Under the pieces are notes generated by a model. That model saw only the letters and a list, made by a program, of their open reading frames with translations, searched no databases and had not been told where the DNA came from. Both the position numbers and the translations under genes were made by a program. This document shows positions 18,454 to 27,286 of a DNA stretch of 64,000 nt, in pieces. Source of the stretch: Mucilaginibacter frigoritolerans (lineage in GTDB: Bacteria > Bacteroidota > Bacteroidia > Sphingobacteriales > Sphingobacteriaceae). How positions within the stretch are numbered: position 1 is the stretch's first letter; the number at the start of each line of letters is the position of its first letter. The stretch spans positions 1 through 64,000 of the forward strand of contig NZ_VLLI01000010.1 in the NCBI RefSeq assembly GCF_007830615.1. The letters are read 5' to 3'.

Positions 18454-18837
18454 AACGCCATAATTTTTAATATAATCTTGATTCTATTCCATACTTTAAA
18501 TCTATATAAAAATCCTGCCATTAATTAAACAATTGATAAACAGAATAATACACAAAAACTTTCAAGATCAATGAAAAACTGCTAATTACTCAACAAAATG
18601 ATGATATAGCGTTATAAATGGTATTTTAATTTACTACTCACAACAATTTCAAAATTCAATAATTTGATATTTCTTAAAAGGAAATATTCATTCCATTAAA
18701 GATGATTAATATCTTATAGAAAAACTATTGGTTTCAAGGGTAAACATACAATTAGCAGCACTCTATTATCTATTGTAATCGAGCATTCGGTAATGGAGTA
18801 GTGTGTGGAAAATTCACCCCATTTTTTAGCATCTTAA
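18454..18837. other. AT-rich intergenic region
   Basis: I see no credible gene, promoter or repeat here. Confidence 0.5.
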
Positions 18838-19017
18838 AAGAGAGTATTCAAAACTACAAAACAAATAAGAACCACCGGTTACGAGGTTACAACTGACGGA
18901 AAAGAACAATTGCATTACTTAATTGGCGAAGACGCTTAATTTTATATTGATGGGAAACGTAATAATAATAATGATGGTGACTATATAAAGCTAATGCGCG
19001 ATTATTTTGTAAACTGA
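18838..19017 (+). pseudogene. Decayed small gene with internal stop
   Basis: One plus-strand frame reads as a continuous small protein (KTTKQIRTTGYEVTTDGKEQ, then LHYLIGEDA, a TAA at 18937-18939, then FYIDGKRNNNNDGDYIKLM and RDYFVN, ending with TGA at 19015-19017). No ATG precedes it in frame. Removing the internal TAA gives a plausible protein of about 58 residues, so this looks like a gene broken by a nonsense change and start loss. The family is unknown. Confidence 0.45.
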
Positions 19018-19077
19018 TTTCAGGAATCACCATAAAGACCAAACCTTAACAGAGAATTAATTTTCAATCCTATCTTT

Positions 19078-19116
19078 AAAGCAATAAATCCGCCTATAAA
19101 CCGGATTTATTGCTTT
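19078..19116. terminator. Bidirectional hairpin terminator
   Basis: A perfect 15-bp stem (19078-19092 with 19102-19116, 9-nt loop) has a short T run on the plus side and A run on the minus side. It follows the cupin gene that ends the oxidoreductase operon and also faces the pseudogene. Confidence 0.75.
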
Positions 19117-19140
19117 TAGAACGAGTCTTTCGAAAAAAGC

Positions 19141-19662
19141 CTAATCTTTAGTAAGATCTGTAATAAATTCTGATACTTCAGGATATTCTTTTAACAGATC
19201 TTTACGCTTGGCGATGGTATAATCAACAGGACTGAATCCAGGAGCCATACTTACTCCCATTAATGCATATTCACCTGCAGGTGTCAGTCTTGAGCCAATC
19301 CAGGTACCTCCTGGAATAACCTTCATAGGATAACTACCGGCAGACATATCATTACTAAAAGTACATATTTCATATCTGTTGGGATAATTCTCCGGATAGA
19401 GAAGCAGCATCTGCACAGGGTCTCCACTATAAAAATGATATAGCATATCACCATTTACCTTATGCATTGCAGAAAAGGTTCCCTGTTCCAAAAAATAATA
19501 AATAGCGCTGCACAGGGGACGTCCACCTTTAACTGGGGGAAAGCCGGGCAGTACGCTGTCGGGAAGATTTATTGCGGAGGTATAAACACTGGCAAAAAAG
19601 CCACCTTCAGCTTCATTCGGCTGTAATTTCAACCAATCTATTATATTTTGAGGCGTTGGCAT
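19141..19662 (-). CDS. Cupin-fold DUF985 (Cupin_5) protein
   Basis: This 173-residue protein matches the DUF985/Cupin_5 family: the N-terminal LKLQPNEAEGGFFASVY, the central SAIYYFLEQGTFSAMHKV, and DMLYHFYSGDPV with the cupin histidine, then IPGGTWIGSRL. Family members are small beta-barrels with uncertain catalytic roles, possibly sugar or metabolite binding. It is the last gene of the oxidoreductase operon, about 40 bp after the BBE-type flavoprotein, and ends at a terminator. A role in processing a product of the neighbouring dehydrogenases is inference. Confidence 0.85.
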   Translation of the reverse strand: MPTPQNIIDWLKLQPNEAEGGFFASVYTSAINLPDSVLPGFPPVKGGRPLCSAIYYFLEQGTFSAMHKVNGDMLYHFYSGDPVQMLLLYPENYPNRYEICTFSNDMSAGSYPMKVIPGGTWIGSRLTPAGEYALMGVSMAPGFSPVDYTIAKRKDLLKEYPEVSEFITDLTKD

Positions 19663-19703
19663 GATTGATAATTTTAATTGGATATGATCCTGTTTGAAAA
19701 TTA

Positions 19704-21176
19704 TTATTTTTCTGATGGCAGTTGAGTACGGTTTAATGGGCTCAGATCTGTTAACGGTGGTTTAGGTGGATTAAATGGTGATCCAATACTCTGTTGGAAA
19801 CTAAACAGATTATCAGGGTCGATATCTTTTTTAATCTTCTTTAACCTCTCATAATTTTCTCCATAATACATATCAGCCCAATTGTGCAGTAAAGGATCAA
19901 TGTAATTCACATAAGCCCCCGTTGCATCGCCGGCTACACGCATCGCCTCAAAAAACTCATAGGCCCACTCCACATTACTGTAAGCATCGCCCGGCTTATC
20001 AGCATCCCATATTGATTTAACTTCGGGTATAAAACGTGCCTCCCTGTGAACATAAGCACTCTCGCCTGGGGCTTTCTGTGATATTGCACCGCCTCCAAGG
20101 GTCCATACCGCAAAACTTGCAGCAGATGGTGCCATGTTCATATATTCGGTTATAACCTTTGCAACATTATTATTCATTCCACCTTTTTGAAGGATTAGTG
20201 AACGCATATAAGCACTCCGGTTTTTAACCAGGGTGGTATACCCATTATAAAATTCCCAATCAGGCAATGTCATATTGCGCAGGTCTGCATTAATGGGTTT
20301 TAATTTGAGTAATCCTTTTAAAAGTTCAATACCTTCGGCGCACTCTCCGTTAAATACCGGTGTAAGACCAAGTACTTTCACGTTTTTCGAGCTGTCAAGC
20401 GCATCCGGTTGGTTTCCCATAAAACCATAGCAAGACATTGCATCAGGAATATTCTCCACCCATTCGTTATAATAACCCAAAACTTCTTCTGTTTGCTCAA
20501 GCGGATAACGTATTTGTCCTACCAGCATCAGTTTACTGTATGGTTTATGTACCCGCATTTCCATCTCCACAATAATCCCGAAGTTTCCACCGCCGCCACC
20601 ACTGAAAGCCCAAAATAGATCCTGGTCTTCTTTTGAATTGCTTTCCCTGTCTATCCGTCTTAATTTTCCATCAGGCGTTACAATCTGAATAGCTAACAGA
20701 CTGTCAATACTCATACCGTACGACCGGGAAACAAAACTATAACCACCTCCCTGCATAAATCCTGGCGGGGCAACTGTTGGGCATCCGCCGCCAACAGGAA
20801 TTAAACCTGTACCGGTGTCAACCATAAACTGGTACACATCGCTCCAAATAACGCCCATCTGAGCGGTAACACTTTGTCGTTTTGCATCGAACGACATTTT
20901 ATTAAGGTATTTCAGGTCTATTACAACGCCATTGTCATTTAAACAATAACCGGCTGCACTATGCCCCCCACCTTTTATGTTGAAAGGAAGATGATGTTTA
21001 ACAGCAAATTTAAGTCCCAATACTACGTCTTCTACTACTATTGGTTGAACGATAACCATGGGACGAAGCTGTATGCGCCCATTATCAATTCTGATAACAC
21101 TTTCGTAATTGGGATCCCCAGGCTGTAATACATAGCCACTCAATTCCTTTATTAATTCATTAATTGCTTTTGTCAT
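19704..21176 (-). CDS. Berberine-bridge-type FAD oxidoreductase
   Basis: This 490-residue protein has an N-terminal FAD_binding_4 domain and a C-terminal berberine/BBE segment (YYGENYERLKKIKKDIDPDN). H72 in KGGGHSAAG is the usual histidine for covalent FAD. The second site, where a Cys makes a bicovalent link in some members, lacks Cys here (QGGGYSFVSRSYGM), so mono-covalent FAD is likely. There is no signal peptide. Such enzymes oxidise sugars, alcohols or phenolic and terpenoid compounds using oxygen or another acceptor. It lies between the Dabb and cupin genes in the operon. Confidence 0.88.
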   Translation of the reverse strand: MTKAINELIKELSGYVLQPGDPNYESVIRIDNGRIQLRPMVIVQPIVVEDVVLGLKFAVKHHLPFNIKGGGHSAAGYCLNDNGVVIDLKYLNKMSFDAKRQSVTAQMGVIWSDVYQFMVDTGTGLIPVGGGCPTVAPPGFMQGGGYSFVSRSYGMSIDSLLAIQIVTPDGKLRRIDRESNSKEDQDLFWAFSGGGGGNFGIIVEMEMRVHKPYSKLMLVGQIRYPLEQTEEVLGYYNEWVENIPDAMSCYGFMGNQPDALDSSKNVKVLGLTPVFNGECAEGIELLKGLLKLKPINADLRNMTLPDWEFYNGYTTLVKNRSAYMRSLILQKGGMNNNVAKVITEYMNMAPSAASFAVWTLGGGAISQKAPGESAYVHREARFIPEVKSIWDADKPGDAYSNVEWAYEFFEAMRVAGDATGAYVNYIDPLLHNWADMYYGENYERLKKIKKDIDPDNLFSFQQSIGSPFNPPKPPLTDLSPLNRTQLPSEK

Positions 21177-21226
21177 GACCGAAATGTGATAAGGTTAGTA
21201 AATAAATCTGTCGCAATACACTGATA

Positions 21227-21919
21227 CTATTCTACCAGGTAGGAATCAAAAATATAAGTGTCTGCAATCATACCAGGAGTGGCCGCAAAAAAAGCAACAT
21301 GCTCTTTACTGGTCAAATAGGCACTATAAGCAGCCTTATTTTTCCATAAAATATTCACTGCTACATCATAGTCGGTAATAGATACATCTCTTTTCATATT
21401 AGCTAAACCACCAACGGCAAATACGCAGGCTCCCGGATGCCCGGAAAGGTATTTAACACAAATTTCAATGAACTTAGCAATTGATTTTTCTGATTTATCG
21501 GTGAGCGAAAAATAGATATTATGCAACATGCGTGGCGGCTGTCCTGCAGCTGGCGGCGTATTATCATCGCCATAGATAAGATTGGTAAGGAAGGAATCGT
21601 ATACCCTCCTTCCGGTACCTGGTGCCCACCTGTTTACTTCTATTACAAACTGACTATGCTCTTTATCGTTTGCGTTATATTTGTCAAACATGTTAACGTT
21701 CTCAAATATCTGGTTCATCGCCACATTAAAATTCCTGTCATTTTCCAACCGGAACATATCTTCAGCCAACTGGCCTACCCAAAACGAAAGCATCCCTTCA
21801 GAATCAGACAAGTAAGCGCCGCAGGCATCGATATAACTATCCCGCAGACCGGGAGTACTTCCCATACTTAACGTAAAGTAGGTACTGTGCATCATTTTGG
21901 GTAATATAGTGTTTGTCAT
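21227..21919 (-). CDS. Tandem Dabb (stress-responsive A/B barrel) protein
   Basis: The 230-residue protein consists of two similar halves, each resembling the dimeric alpha/beta barrel fold (Dabb). The halves begin HSTYFTLSMG (about residue 11) and HNIYFSLTDK (about 131), and each contains a hydrophobic strand with the pattern VGQLAED or VGGLAN and later NVAMNQIF or DVAVNILW. Dabb domains are often olivetolic-acid-cyclase-like or stress proteins; catalytic assignment is not possible. It follows the GMC gene by about 30 bp and is co-transcribed. Confidence 0.7.
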   Translation of the reverse strand: MTNTILPKMMHSTYFTLSMGSTPGLRDSYIDACGAYLSDSEGMLSFWVGQLAEDMFRLENDRNFNVAMNQIFENVNMFDKYNANDKEHSQFVIEVNRWAPGTGRRVYDSFLTNLIYGDDNTPPAAGQPPRMLHNIYFSLTDKSEKSIAKFIEICVKYLSGHPGACVFAVGGLANMKRDVSITDYDVAVNILWKNKAAYSAYLTSKEHVAFFAATPGMIADTYIFDSYLVE

Positions 21920-21950
21920 TGTTTTTACTTTTAATGTAAATTGTTGTTAA

Positions 21951-23822
21951 TTAAAAACTCTTCAAAATAGCATCTGCAGCTTTAAAGGTAAGTGCAGCCA
22001 TCGTTAAGGTTGGGTTTGAAGTAGCTGTTGTAGGAAATGAACCACAGCCTACCAGGTATAAATTGTCGTGATCCCAGCTTTTCATATTCGCATCGGTTAC
22101 CGAATCTTCATTGGTAAAACCCATGCGGTGTGTACCCATTACGTGACCTGCTCCCTGTGAATAATATTTAACACCTTCATAAGTAAATACACCACCATCT
22201 CCTACGGGGATGCCAGTTTTATTATCAGCATCAACTGCTTTAAAAATGGTCTCTGTGGCTGCCGCTGCTGCTTTAAAACCTTCCATAGTGTAGTTGTCAA
22301 AACTATAGTGGATCTCAGGGCGAGGAACACCCAAATTGTCTACACATGTTTTTGAAGGAACGATATAACAATTATCATCCGGCAACTGCTCTATAAGGAA
22401 CCCAATACGGAATTGACGTGTAAATACACTTTGTATATTTTTCCTGAGCTGTGAACCAAAAATACCTATAGTTGGCTTTCCTGATTTATCAGGAGGCAAA
22501 GGGCTTACCATGTCAATAACCTGATTGTATGGCGCTCCGGCAGGCCAGTTCCATCCTTCGTTACCAATTTCTATACGGAAGGAAGCACGCTCACTGCGAA
22601 ATGCACCATCACGTGGCCCTTCAATACCTGAAGTTGATAATGGCCCCCTGAAAGGGTAAACTGGTTTAGGCATTAGCCCCCAGCCCAGGTACATCGGGTG
22701 ATCCATCAGATTTTTACCTACCTGCAAGCTATGATTAGCAACACCATTAGGCAATTGCTTGTTAGACATTAGCAATAGTTTTGCCGCTTCAATAGCATGT
22801 GCTGCAATAACATATTTTGTACCTGTAGCTGTAAATGTGCCGGTACTTGGGCCGTCGATTTTATCGTACGTTTTATACTCAACACCATTCACTTCCTTAG
22901 TAGCTTCATCTATGGTGATGTTAAAAGCTACCGCCTGGTAAATAATATCCACATTACCGGTCATCAATGCCTTAGCCATACTTATAGTTGCATCATACTT
23001 AGCTTGTATAGGGCAAATAGGCGTACAATTGGTATTACCCTGGCATTGACGGCGTCCGTTATCATAAAAGCTACCATCCTTCAATTGATTTGGCACTCCA
23101 TTACGGCCTGCCGGAGTACCGGTAACCTTTAGCGAACTGCCATCAAAAGTTACGTTGGCAAGCGCTTTGTCCATGGTATTATCCAAAATTGTTGGTGGGA
23201 TTTTAGCCATTGGATATACATAACCATCACTAAAGGTGATTCCATGTATCTTTTGTTCATCAACATCGGCTGACACTCCTATTTCAAACTCAGCTTCATC
23301 ATAATAATTTGAAAGATCTTCGTAAGTTAAAGGCCAGTCTACGGCTTTGTTATAAACAGATTTCATCTTAAAATCATTAGGCATCATGCGCAGGCTGGTA
23401 CCTAACCAATGCCAAGATGTACCACCGCCACGACGCTCATAAGTACTGCCAAATGGTATAGGTCCTTTTTGGATAAAATATCCATTATTTATTGATTTAA
23501 TAGGGTCTGCACAATCTTCCGGAGCCGGAGGACTCGTAACCGGCCGTATATCCAATACAGCTGGTCGTGGAGCATTATAGTTCTGTACATATGGCGACTC
23601 AGGGGTTTTGGCCATCGCCATAAAGAAATCGTCCATAAATTCGGCACGGCTACCTGTTTCCAGTTGATTTTCATCAGGATTGGTGATCAGGCCATCAATA
23701 GCAATACCGGCTTCCAATACCAATACCTTTTTATTGGCAGATGAAAGCTTATAGGCCAATAAACTTCCGGCCCATCCCCCACCTACAATCACTACATCAT
23801 ATTGTTTAGTTGAATTATCCAT
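21951..23822 (-). CDS. GMC-family flavoprotein dehydrogenase with Cys cluster
   Basis: This 623-residue large subunit begins with the FAD motif VVIVGGGWAGS and ends with the GMC_oxred_C motif GTHRMG (H565) and TSNPTLTMAA (N603), giving the usual His/Asn catalytic pair. A cysteine cluster C260-x5-C266-x3-C270 (CQGNTNCTPICP) resembles the iron-sulfur cysteines described for FAD-dependent glucose and related sugar dehydrogenases that use a small subunit and cytochrome. The two genes upstream encode a sorbitol-dehydrogenase-type small subunit and a haem-c lipoprotein, consistent with a periplasmic dehydrogenase complex. Substrate is unknown (sugar or polyol likely). No Sec signal is visible, so export would depend on the small subunit. 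Confidence 0.88.
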   Translation of the reverse strand: MDNSTKQYDVVIVGGGWAGSLLAYKLSSANKKVLVLEAGIAIDGLITNPDENQLETGSRAEFMDDFFMAMAKTPESPYVQNYNAPRPAVLDIRPVTSPPAPEDCADPIKSINNGYFIQKGPIPFGSTYERRGGGTSWHWLGTSLRMMPNDFKMKSVYNKAVDWPLTYEDLSNYYDEAEFEIGVSADVDEQKIHGITFSDGYVYPMAKIPPTILDNTMDKALANVTFDGSSLKVTGTPAGRNGVPNQLKDGSFYDNGRRQCQGNTNCTPICPIQAKYDATISMAKALMTGNVDIIYQAVAFNITIDEATKEVNGVEYKTYDKIDGPSTGTFTATGTKYVIAAHAIEAAKLLLMSNKQLPNGVANHSLQVGKNLMDHPMYLGWGLMPKPVYPFRGPLSTSGIEGPRDGAFRSERASFRIEIGNEGWNWPAGAPYNQVIDMVSPLPPDKSGKPTIGIFGSQLRKNIQSVFTRQFRIGFLIEQLPDDNCYIVPSKTCVDNLGVPRPEIHYSFDNYTMEGFKAAAAATETIFKAVDADNKTGIPVGDGGVFTYEGVKYYSQGAGHVMGTHRMGFTNEDSVTDANMKSWDHDNLYLVGCGSFPTTATSNPTLTMAALTFKAADAILKSF

Positions 23823-23858
23823 TGCAAAATATTTTTTCGGTTTAGGTTCTCGTTTATT

Positions 23859-24329
23859 TTAATTTATTGCTGGCAATTGCGGAACATTTTCCCAATACCC
23901 AAATACTCCTGTACTGAAGCCCATTGGGTGTGCACCCATTTCGCCCCACACTAATCCGTTTTTGTAGGCCAGTGGTGAAACAACGTGATCAATGTTTGGA
24001 GAAGTGAATGATGCCGGGTTTTTCGACAAATCGTACCATATGCCAAAAAACCATAAGTAAATAATGTTTTGAGCCAGACGCGTTATGGCCAGATTATCAA
24101 TAATTTTTTCTTTTACTGCTGCCTCCAACTGAGGGGGCGGTGTGCCTGATATCTGGTTCCATACTAGGGTAAGCAGGTCCAATTGGGCAGAAGGTATATT
24201 GTTTGATGGCAGATTTAACTGCTCATACAATGTTTGCGCTATCATTTGCGTATCACGTGCCGGTTTTAAGGTACTGGCCGGGTAGCCTGTCAATGCTGAC
24301 GAAAGGCTTACAAATTCATCAAGAGTCAT
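23859..24329 (-). CDS. Sorbitol/gluconate-dehydrogenase-type small subunit
   Basis: I place the start at the ATG at 24327-24329 (MTLDEFVSLSSALTGYPAST), which matches the FAD-SLDH small-subunit family and removes an overlap with the upstream gene. A longer frame from 24419 has a non-homologous N-terminus. The 156-residue product is helical; the segment IIYLWFFGIWYDL resembles the docking region of these subunits, and WGEMGAHPMGFSTGVFGYWE closes the protein. It probably supports folding or export of the GMC subunit, whose gene starts about 36 bp downstream. Confidence 0.75.
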   Translation of the reverse strand: MTLDEFVSLSSALTGYPASTLKPARDTQMIAQTLYEQLNLPSNNIPSAQLDLLTLVWNQISGTPPPQLEAAVKEKIIDNLAITRLAQNIIYLWFFGIWYDLSKNPASFTSPNIDHVVSPLAYKNGLVWGEMGAHPMGFSTGVFGYWENVPQLPAIN

Positions 24330-24355
24330 ATGATCGATTTTAGAATTGTTAATAT

Positions 24356-25681
24356 TTATTTTTTTACAGCTTTGGCCGTTTTTAGAAGATAAGTAAAGTC
24401 CGCAGGGCGGCCTCCCCATGTTGTTGATCCGTTGTGACAGTCAATACAACTTGAAGTAACACCAGGCACATAAACTACTTTGCCATCCTTTATGGTTCCC
24501 TGGTCATAGGTTTCCAAAGTTGCATTAGCCATATAAACCGGAAATGGGTCGCCAGTATTACTTTGAGCAGGATGTACCGGCCATTGTGTGCCTACCAGTT
24601 CATAGTATTGCCAAACATTCCGAGGGTTTATTGCAACAAGTAGTTTGTGAATGGAATCGTTTAAGGCCTGTGTACCTGTATATATAGGTGTAAGACGAGC
24701 CACCTGACTTGGAATTTGCCCTTTAATACCAGGGTTCCATGGTTGAACAGGTGCTTTATTCAGTGCCTTGTCTCCGGCGGCTTCATTATAAAAGTTATAA
24801 TGTTTTCCTTTTTCAACCTTACCAAAGTCGGGTACATTATCAACTTGTTCAAATGTTGACCAAATCCATTGTGGTGATGTTACAGTTTTGGTGCCGATGT
24901 GCAATCCTACTAATCCCACCCATGCTTCATAACTGGTATCTTTAATTCCTCTTGAAGGCAGCGCAGCAATATGAATAATGGCTTTAACTTTATGGAATCG
25001 TGATGTGTCATCACCAGCACCCAATATTTTCCAGGATGCCTTTACCATTACTGCACCATACTTTTTGGTTGCATTATTCCCTTCCGGGAAGATTACGGTA
25101 TCGGTAAAACTTCTCTGGCCTTCAATATTGTAAAGGGTATGCTGATTAATATATTCAAACATTTCCCTGTTCATTGCAATTTCAAAACGGCAATACTGGC
25201 CATTCTGATCAATTAACGGACCTGTAAGAAAGGGTTGGAAAATAGCTGTCATTTCCGGCGGCGTTTTACCAATTTGTGAAAGAAATATCTCTTTCGTTTG
25301 GCTACCTATATCCCAGGGCTGCGGTTTTTGTCCACTATCTAAAAATACCTGGTAATTCTTTTTATAGGTTTCCCAAACAGTGGCGTTATCACCAAACTGA
25401 CCTATAACCTGTCCACTTTTTGATGGCCAGCAAAGGGCTATGAATGAGTCCCATGAAAAAAGGTCAAAGCCTCTGCGCACAGTGGTTTCCAGCACACGTT
25501 GTGGTGGCGGCGGCAAAGTAACATCAAAGGGCATTACCGGACTTAAAGGTGTAGTTACATGGGTTGAATCGCCGTTGTTACTGCCCGTTAAAGGTTTAGG
25601 GTTATGGCATGAAGATGAGCTGAGATAAGCTGCAAGCGCGCCAAAACCAATTAGCAGCGTAATAATGTTGATCTTTTTCAT
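24356..25681 (-). CDS. Haem-c lipoprotein, probable electron acceptor
   Basis: From the ATG at 25679-25681 the protein has 441 residues; a start 48 bp upstream is less likely because the signal peptide begins here. The N-terminus is a lipoprotein-type signal (LAAYLSSSSC). A single haem-binding motif CIDCH is at residues 412-416, close to the C-terminus. The long middle region is unlike the three-haem cytochrome subunits of known sugar dehydrogenases. As the first gene of the operon and followed by the small subunit and the GMC gene, it is probably the electron-transfer partner. The central domain is unrecognised. Confidence 0.75.
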   Translation of the reverse strand: MKKINIITLLIGFGALAAYLSSSSCHNPKPLTGSNNGDSTHVTTPLSPVMPFDVTLPPPPQRVLETTVRRGFDLFSWDSFIALCWPSKSGQVIGQFGDNATVWETYKKNYQVFLDSGQKPQPWDIGSQTKEIFLSQIGKTPPEMTAIFQPFLTGPLIDQNGQYCRFEIAMNREMFEYINQHTLYNIEGQRSFTDTVIFPEGNNATKKYGAVMVKASWKILGAGDDTSRFHKVKAIIHIAALPSRGIKDTSYEAWVGLVGLHIGTKTVTSPQWIWSTFEQVDNVPDFGKVEKGKHYNFYNEAAGDKALNKAPVQPWNPGIKGQIPSQVARLTPIYTGTQALNDSIHKLLVAINPRNVWQYYELVGTQWPVHPAQSNTGDPFPVYMANATLETYDQGTIKDGKVVYVPGVTSSCIDCHNGSTTWGGRPADFTYLLKTAKAVKK

Positions 25682-25685
25682 AGGT

Positions 25686-25811
25686 TCAGGATTTTTTAGT
25701 TTGAGATTGGATAAAAACCCGCGAAGCAAGTGATTTGCTTTGGTCTAAAAAATAAAAAAGATGATGAAAGGATGCGCCCCTCCGGACGCCAGAAATGCTT
25801 AAGTGAGCCAT
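25686..25811 (-). CDS. Upstream ORF in the operon leader (possible leader peptide)
   Basis: An ATG at 25809-25811 opens a 41-codon frame that ends with TGA at 25686-25688, only 4 nt before the ATG of the haem-c lipoprotein. The peptide starts MAHLSISGVRRGASFHHLF and is basic. It lies in the predicted 5' leader of the operon and overlaps a GC-rich patch (about 25775-25792) in otherwise AT-rich sequence. Translational coupling or attenuation is possible. It may also be a chance frame. Confidence 0.35.
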   Translation of the reverse strand: MAHLSISGVRRGASFHHLFYFLDQSKSLASRVFIQSQTKKS

Positions 25812-25849
25812 GATGATAAAGTTTAGGTGTTAATGAGCTTTCGCTCACC

Positions 25850-25880
25850 CAAATGTAGATTTAAATATTGAAATAATCAA
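25850..25880 (-). promoter_or_regulatory. Bacteroidota-type promoter of the oxidoreductase operon
   Basis: On the minus strand TTG (complement of 25878-25880) is followed after exactly 20 nt by TACATTTG (complement of 25850-25857), an excellent match to the -33/-7 consensus. Transcription would start near 25843 and give a leader of about 160 nt. A 5-bp stem (25834-25838 with 25843-25847) sits at the start of the transcript. Confidence 0.65.
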
Positions 25881-26005
25881 TACTTATTAATAATTAATTA
25901 AAAATTAATCAAACTCTGCAAAAACAGCATTATTTAACTATAAAACAATTAAACTTACAACTCAAAAAACGGATCTAAACAGGCGGTAACCTATATTTGT
26001 TGCTG

Positions 26006-26926
26006 ATGAATGCTGAGTTAATAATGGTTATTTCAGAAATACAATCCGACATCTCGGCTATTGAAAATGATACAACTCTTTATGAAGAAATCAACTTTGA
26101 TAAACGGGCGAATACTATAGACTTTATTGATTTTCATATCTTTGATCGTATCGAAGGATTACAGCAAAATACTGAATCGAATAAAAAACTGGATATACTA
26201 AAGCAACAAGCCGAAAAAATAAAGTTCAGGCTGGAAGAAATAGACATTAATTTATTTAAAAAAATCCGACAAAACATTACAGCAGGCATTTCATTACCTT
26301 TTAAGTACCTGATTGATAAATATATTGGAGCTGCATCCAGCAATATTAATCAGCCAGATAAGATTGGTTATGATAATTTGGATGCCTTTGTTAATGGACT
26401 ATTAGCCTATAAAGAAATTCCGGAACCAACCTTAGATAGAGCGTCAGAAATGGTATTCTATCAGCAAACACCCGCCCGAATAATATTTGAGTTAACGCAA
26501 CTGGCCCAATTAACTCCGGATGATATTTTTTTTGATATCGGATCAGGAGTGGGCCAGGTAGGTATCCTGGTAAATTTGATCAGCAAAGCTACAACCTACG
26601 GAATTGAATATGAACCCGCCTATTGTAATTATGCAATAGCATGTGCCTCACAGCTGAACTTAGCTAACGTTAATTTCATTAATTCTGATGCACTTAAAGG
26701 AGATTATTCGAAAGGAACGGTGTTTTTTATGTACACCCCTTTTGAAGGAAGAATGCTCAATGATATGCTATTAATATTGCAAAAAGAAGCACAAAAAAGA
26801 CCAATCAGAATATTTACTTACGGCCCCTGTTCACCATATGTGGTAATGCATAACTGGCTTAATTGTGTAAATGGTGATGGAAACAGCTTGTACAAGCTTT
26901 ATGAGTTTAGAAGTTTGGATAACTGA
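26006..26926 (+). CDS. DOT1-like / class I SAM-dependent methyltransferase
   Basis: I choose the ATG at 26006 (MNAELIMVISEIQ); an earlier TTG at 25997 overlaps a TATATTTG element (25992-25999), and an ATG at 26024 is also possible. The first 150 residues are helical and charged. The methyltransferase domain follows, with the SAM-binding motif FFDIGSGVGQVGI at about 176-187, an acidic residue closing strand 2 (YGIEYEPAY) and FINSDAL. The arrangement resembles DOT1-type folds described in bacteria. The target is unknown. It is transcribed divergently from the oxidoreductase operon. Confidence 0.8.
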   Translation: MNAELIMVISEIQSDISAIENDTTLYEEINFDKRANTIDFIDFHIFDRIEGLQQNTESNKKLDILKQQAEKIKFRLEEIDINLFKKIRQNITAGISLPFKYLIDKYIGAASSNINQPDKIGYDNLDAFVNGLLAYKEIPEPTLDRASEMVFYQQTPARIIFELTQLAQLTPDDIFFDIGSGVGQVGILVNLISKATTYGIEYEPAYCNYAIACASQLNLANVNFINSDALKGDYSKGTVFFMYTPFEGRMLNDMLLILQKEAQKRPIRIFTYGPCSPYVVMHNWLNCVNGDGNSLYKLYEFRSLDN

Positions 26927-27103
26927 AAACTATTTCAATTGCCAGCAAAAAGACTAACCATGATTCAGAGCGTTTTAGTAAGAAGCTCTGGCCATACAAT
27001 TTTCAATATTTACTCCTGATAATTATAATTCATACTTTCTTTTATTACCTATAGGTTAATAGTTATTTTTTATTCATAACTTTAAGACACCTTAACCATT
27101 ATC

Positions 27104-27277
27104 ATGTCAGTATCTTTTCAAAGGTATCAAAAGTCTGCTTGTGTTTATGCCTGCCTTGTCGGCACTTCATTGATCATTTACCAGCAATACAATGTGCATC
27201 AGCTATTTATTGGCTATACCTCCTTATTGAACATGATTATCATCTCAATGAAGCAACAACTTATCCAATCACCTTAA
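27104..27277 (+). CDS. Small hydrophobic ORF upstream of flavoprotein gene
   Basis: A 57-codon ATG frame ends with TAA 9 nt before the next gene's ATG. It encodes a short hydrophobic stretch (ACVYACLVGTSLIIY) and a second mildly hydrophobic part (LFIGYTSLLNMIIISM). It may be a small membrane protein or a leader coupled to the downstream flavoprotein. There is no family match, so this is tentative. Confidence 0.35.
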   Translation: MSVSFQRYQKSACVYACLVGTSLIIYQQYNVHQLFIGYTSLLNMIIISMKQQLIQSP

Positions 27278-27286
27278 AATACCTTT

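Noticed and set aside
24330..24419. Longer start for the dehydrogenase small subunit
   Set aside because: It would overlap the upstream gene's end, and the added residues do not fit the family, which begins at MTLDEFVSLS.
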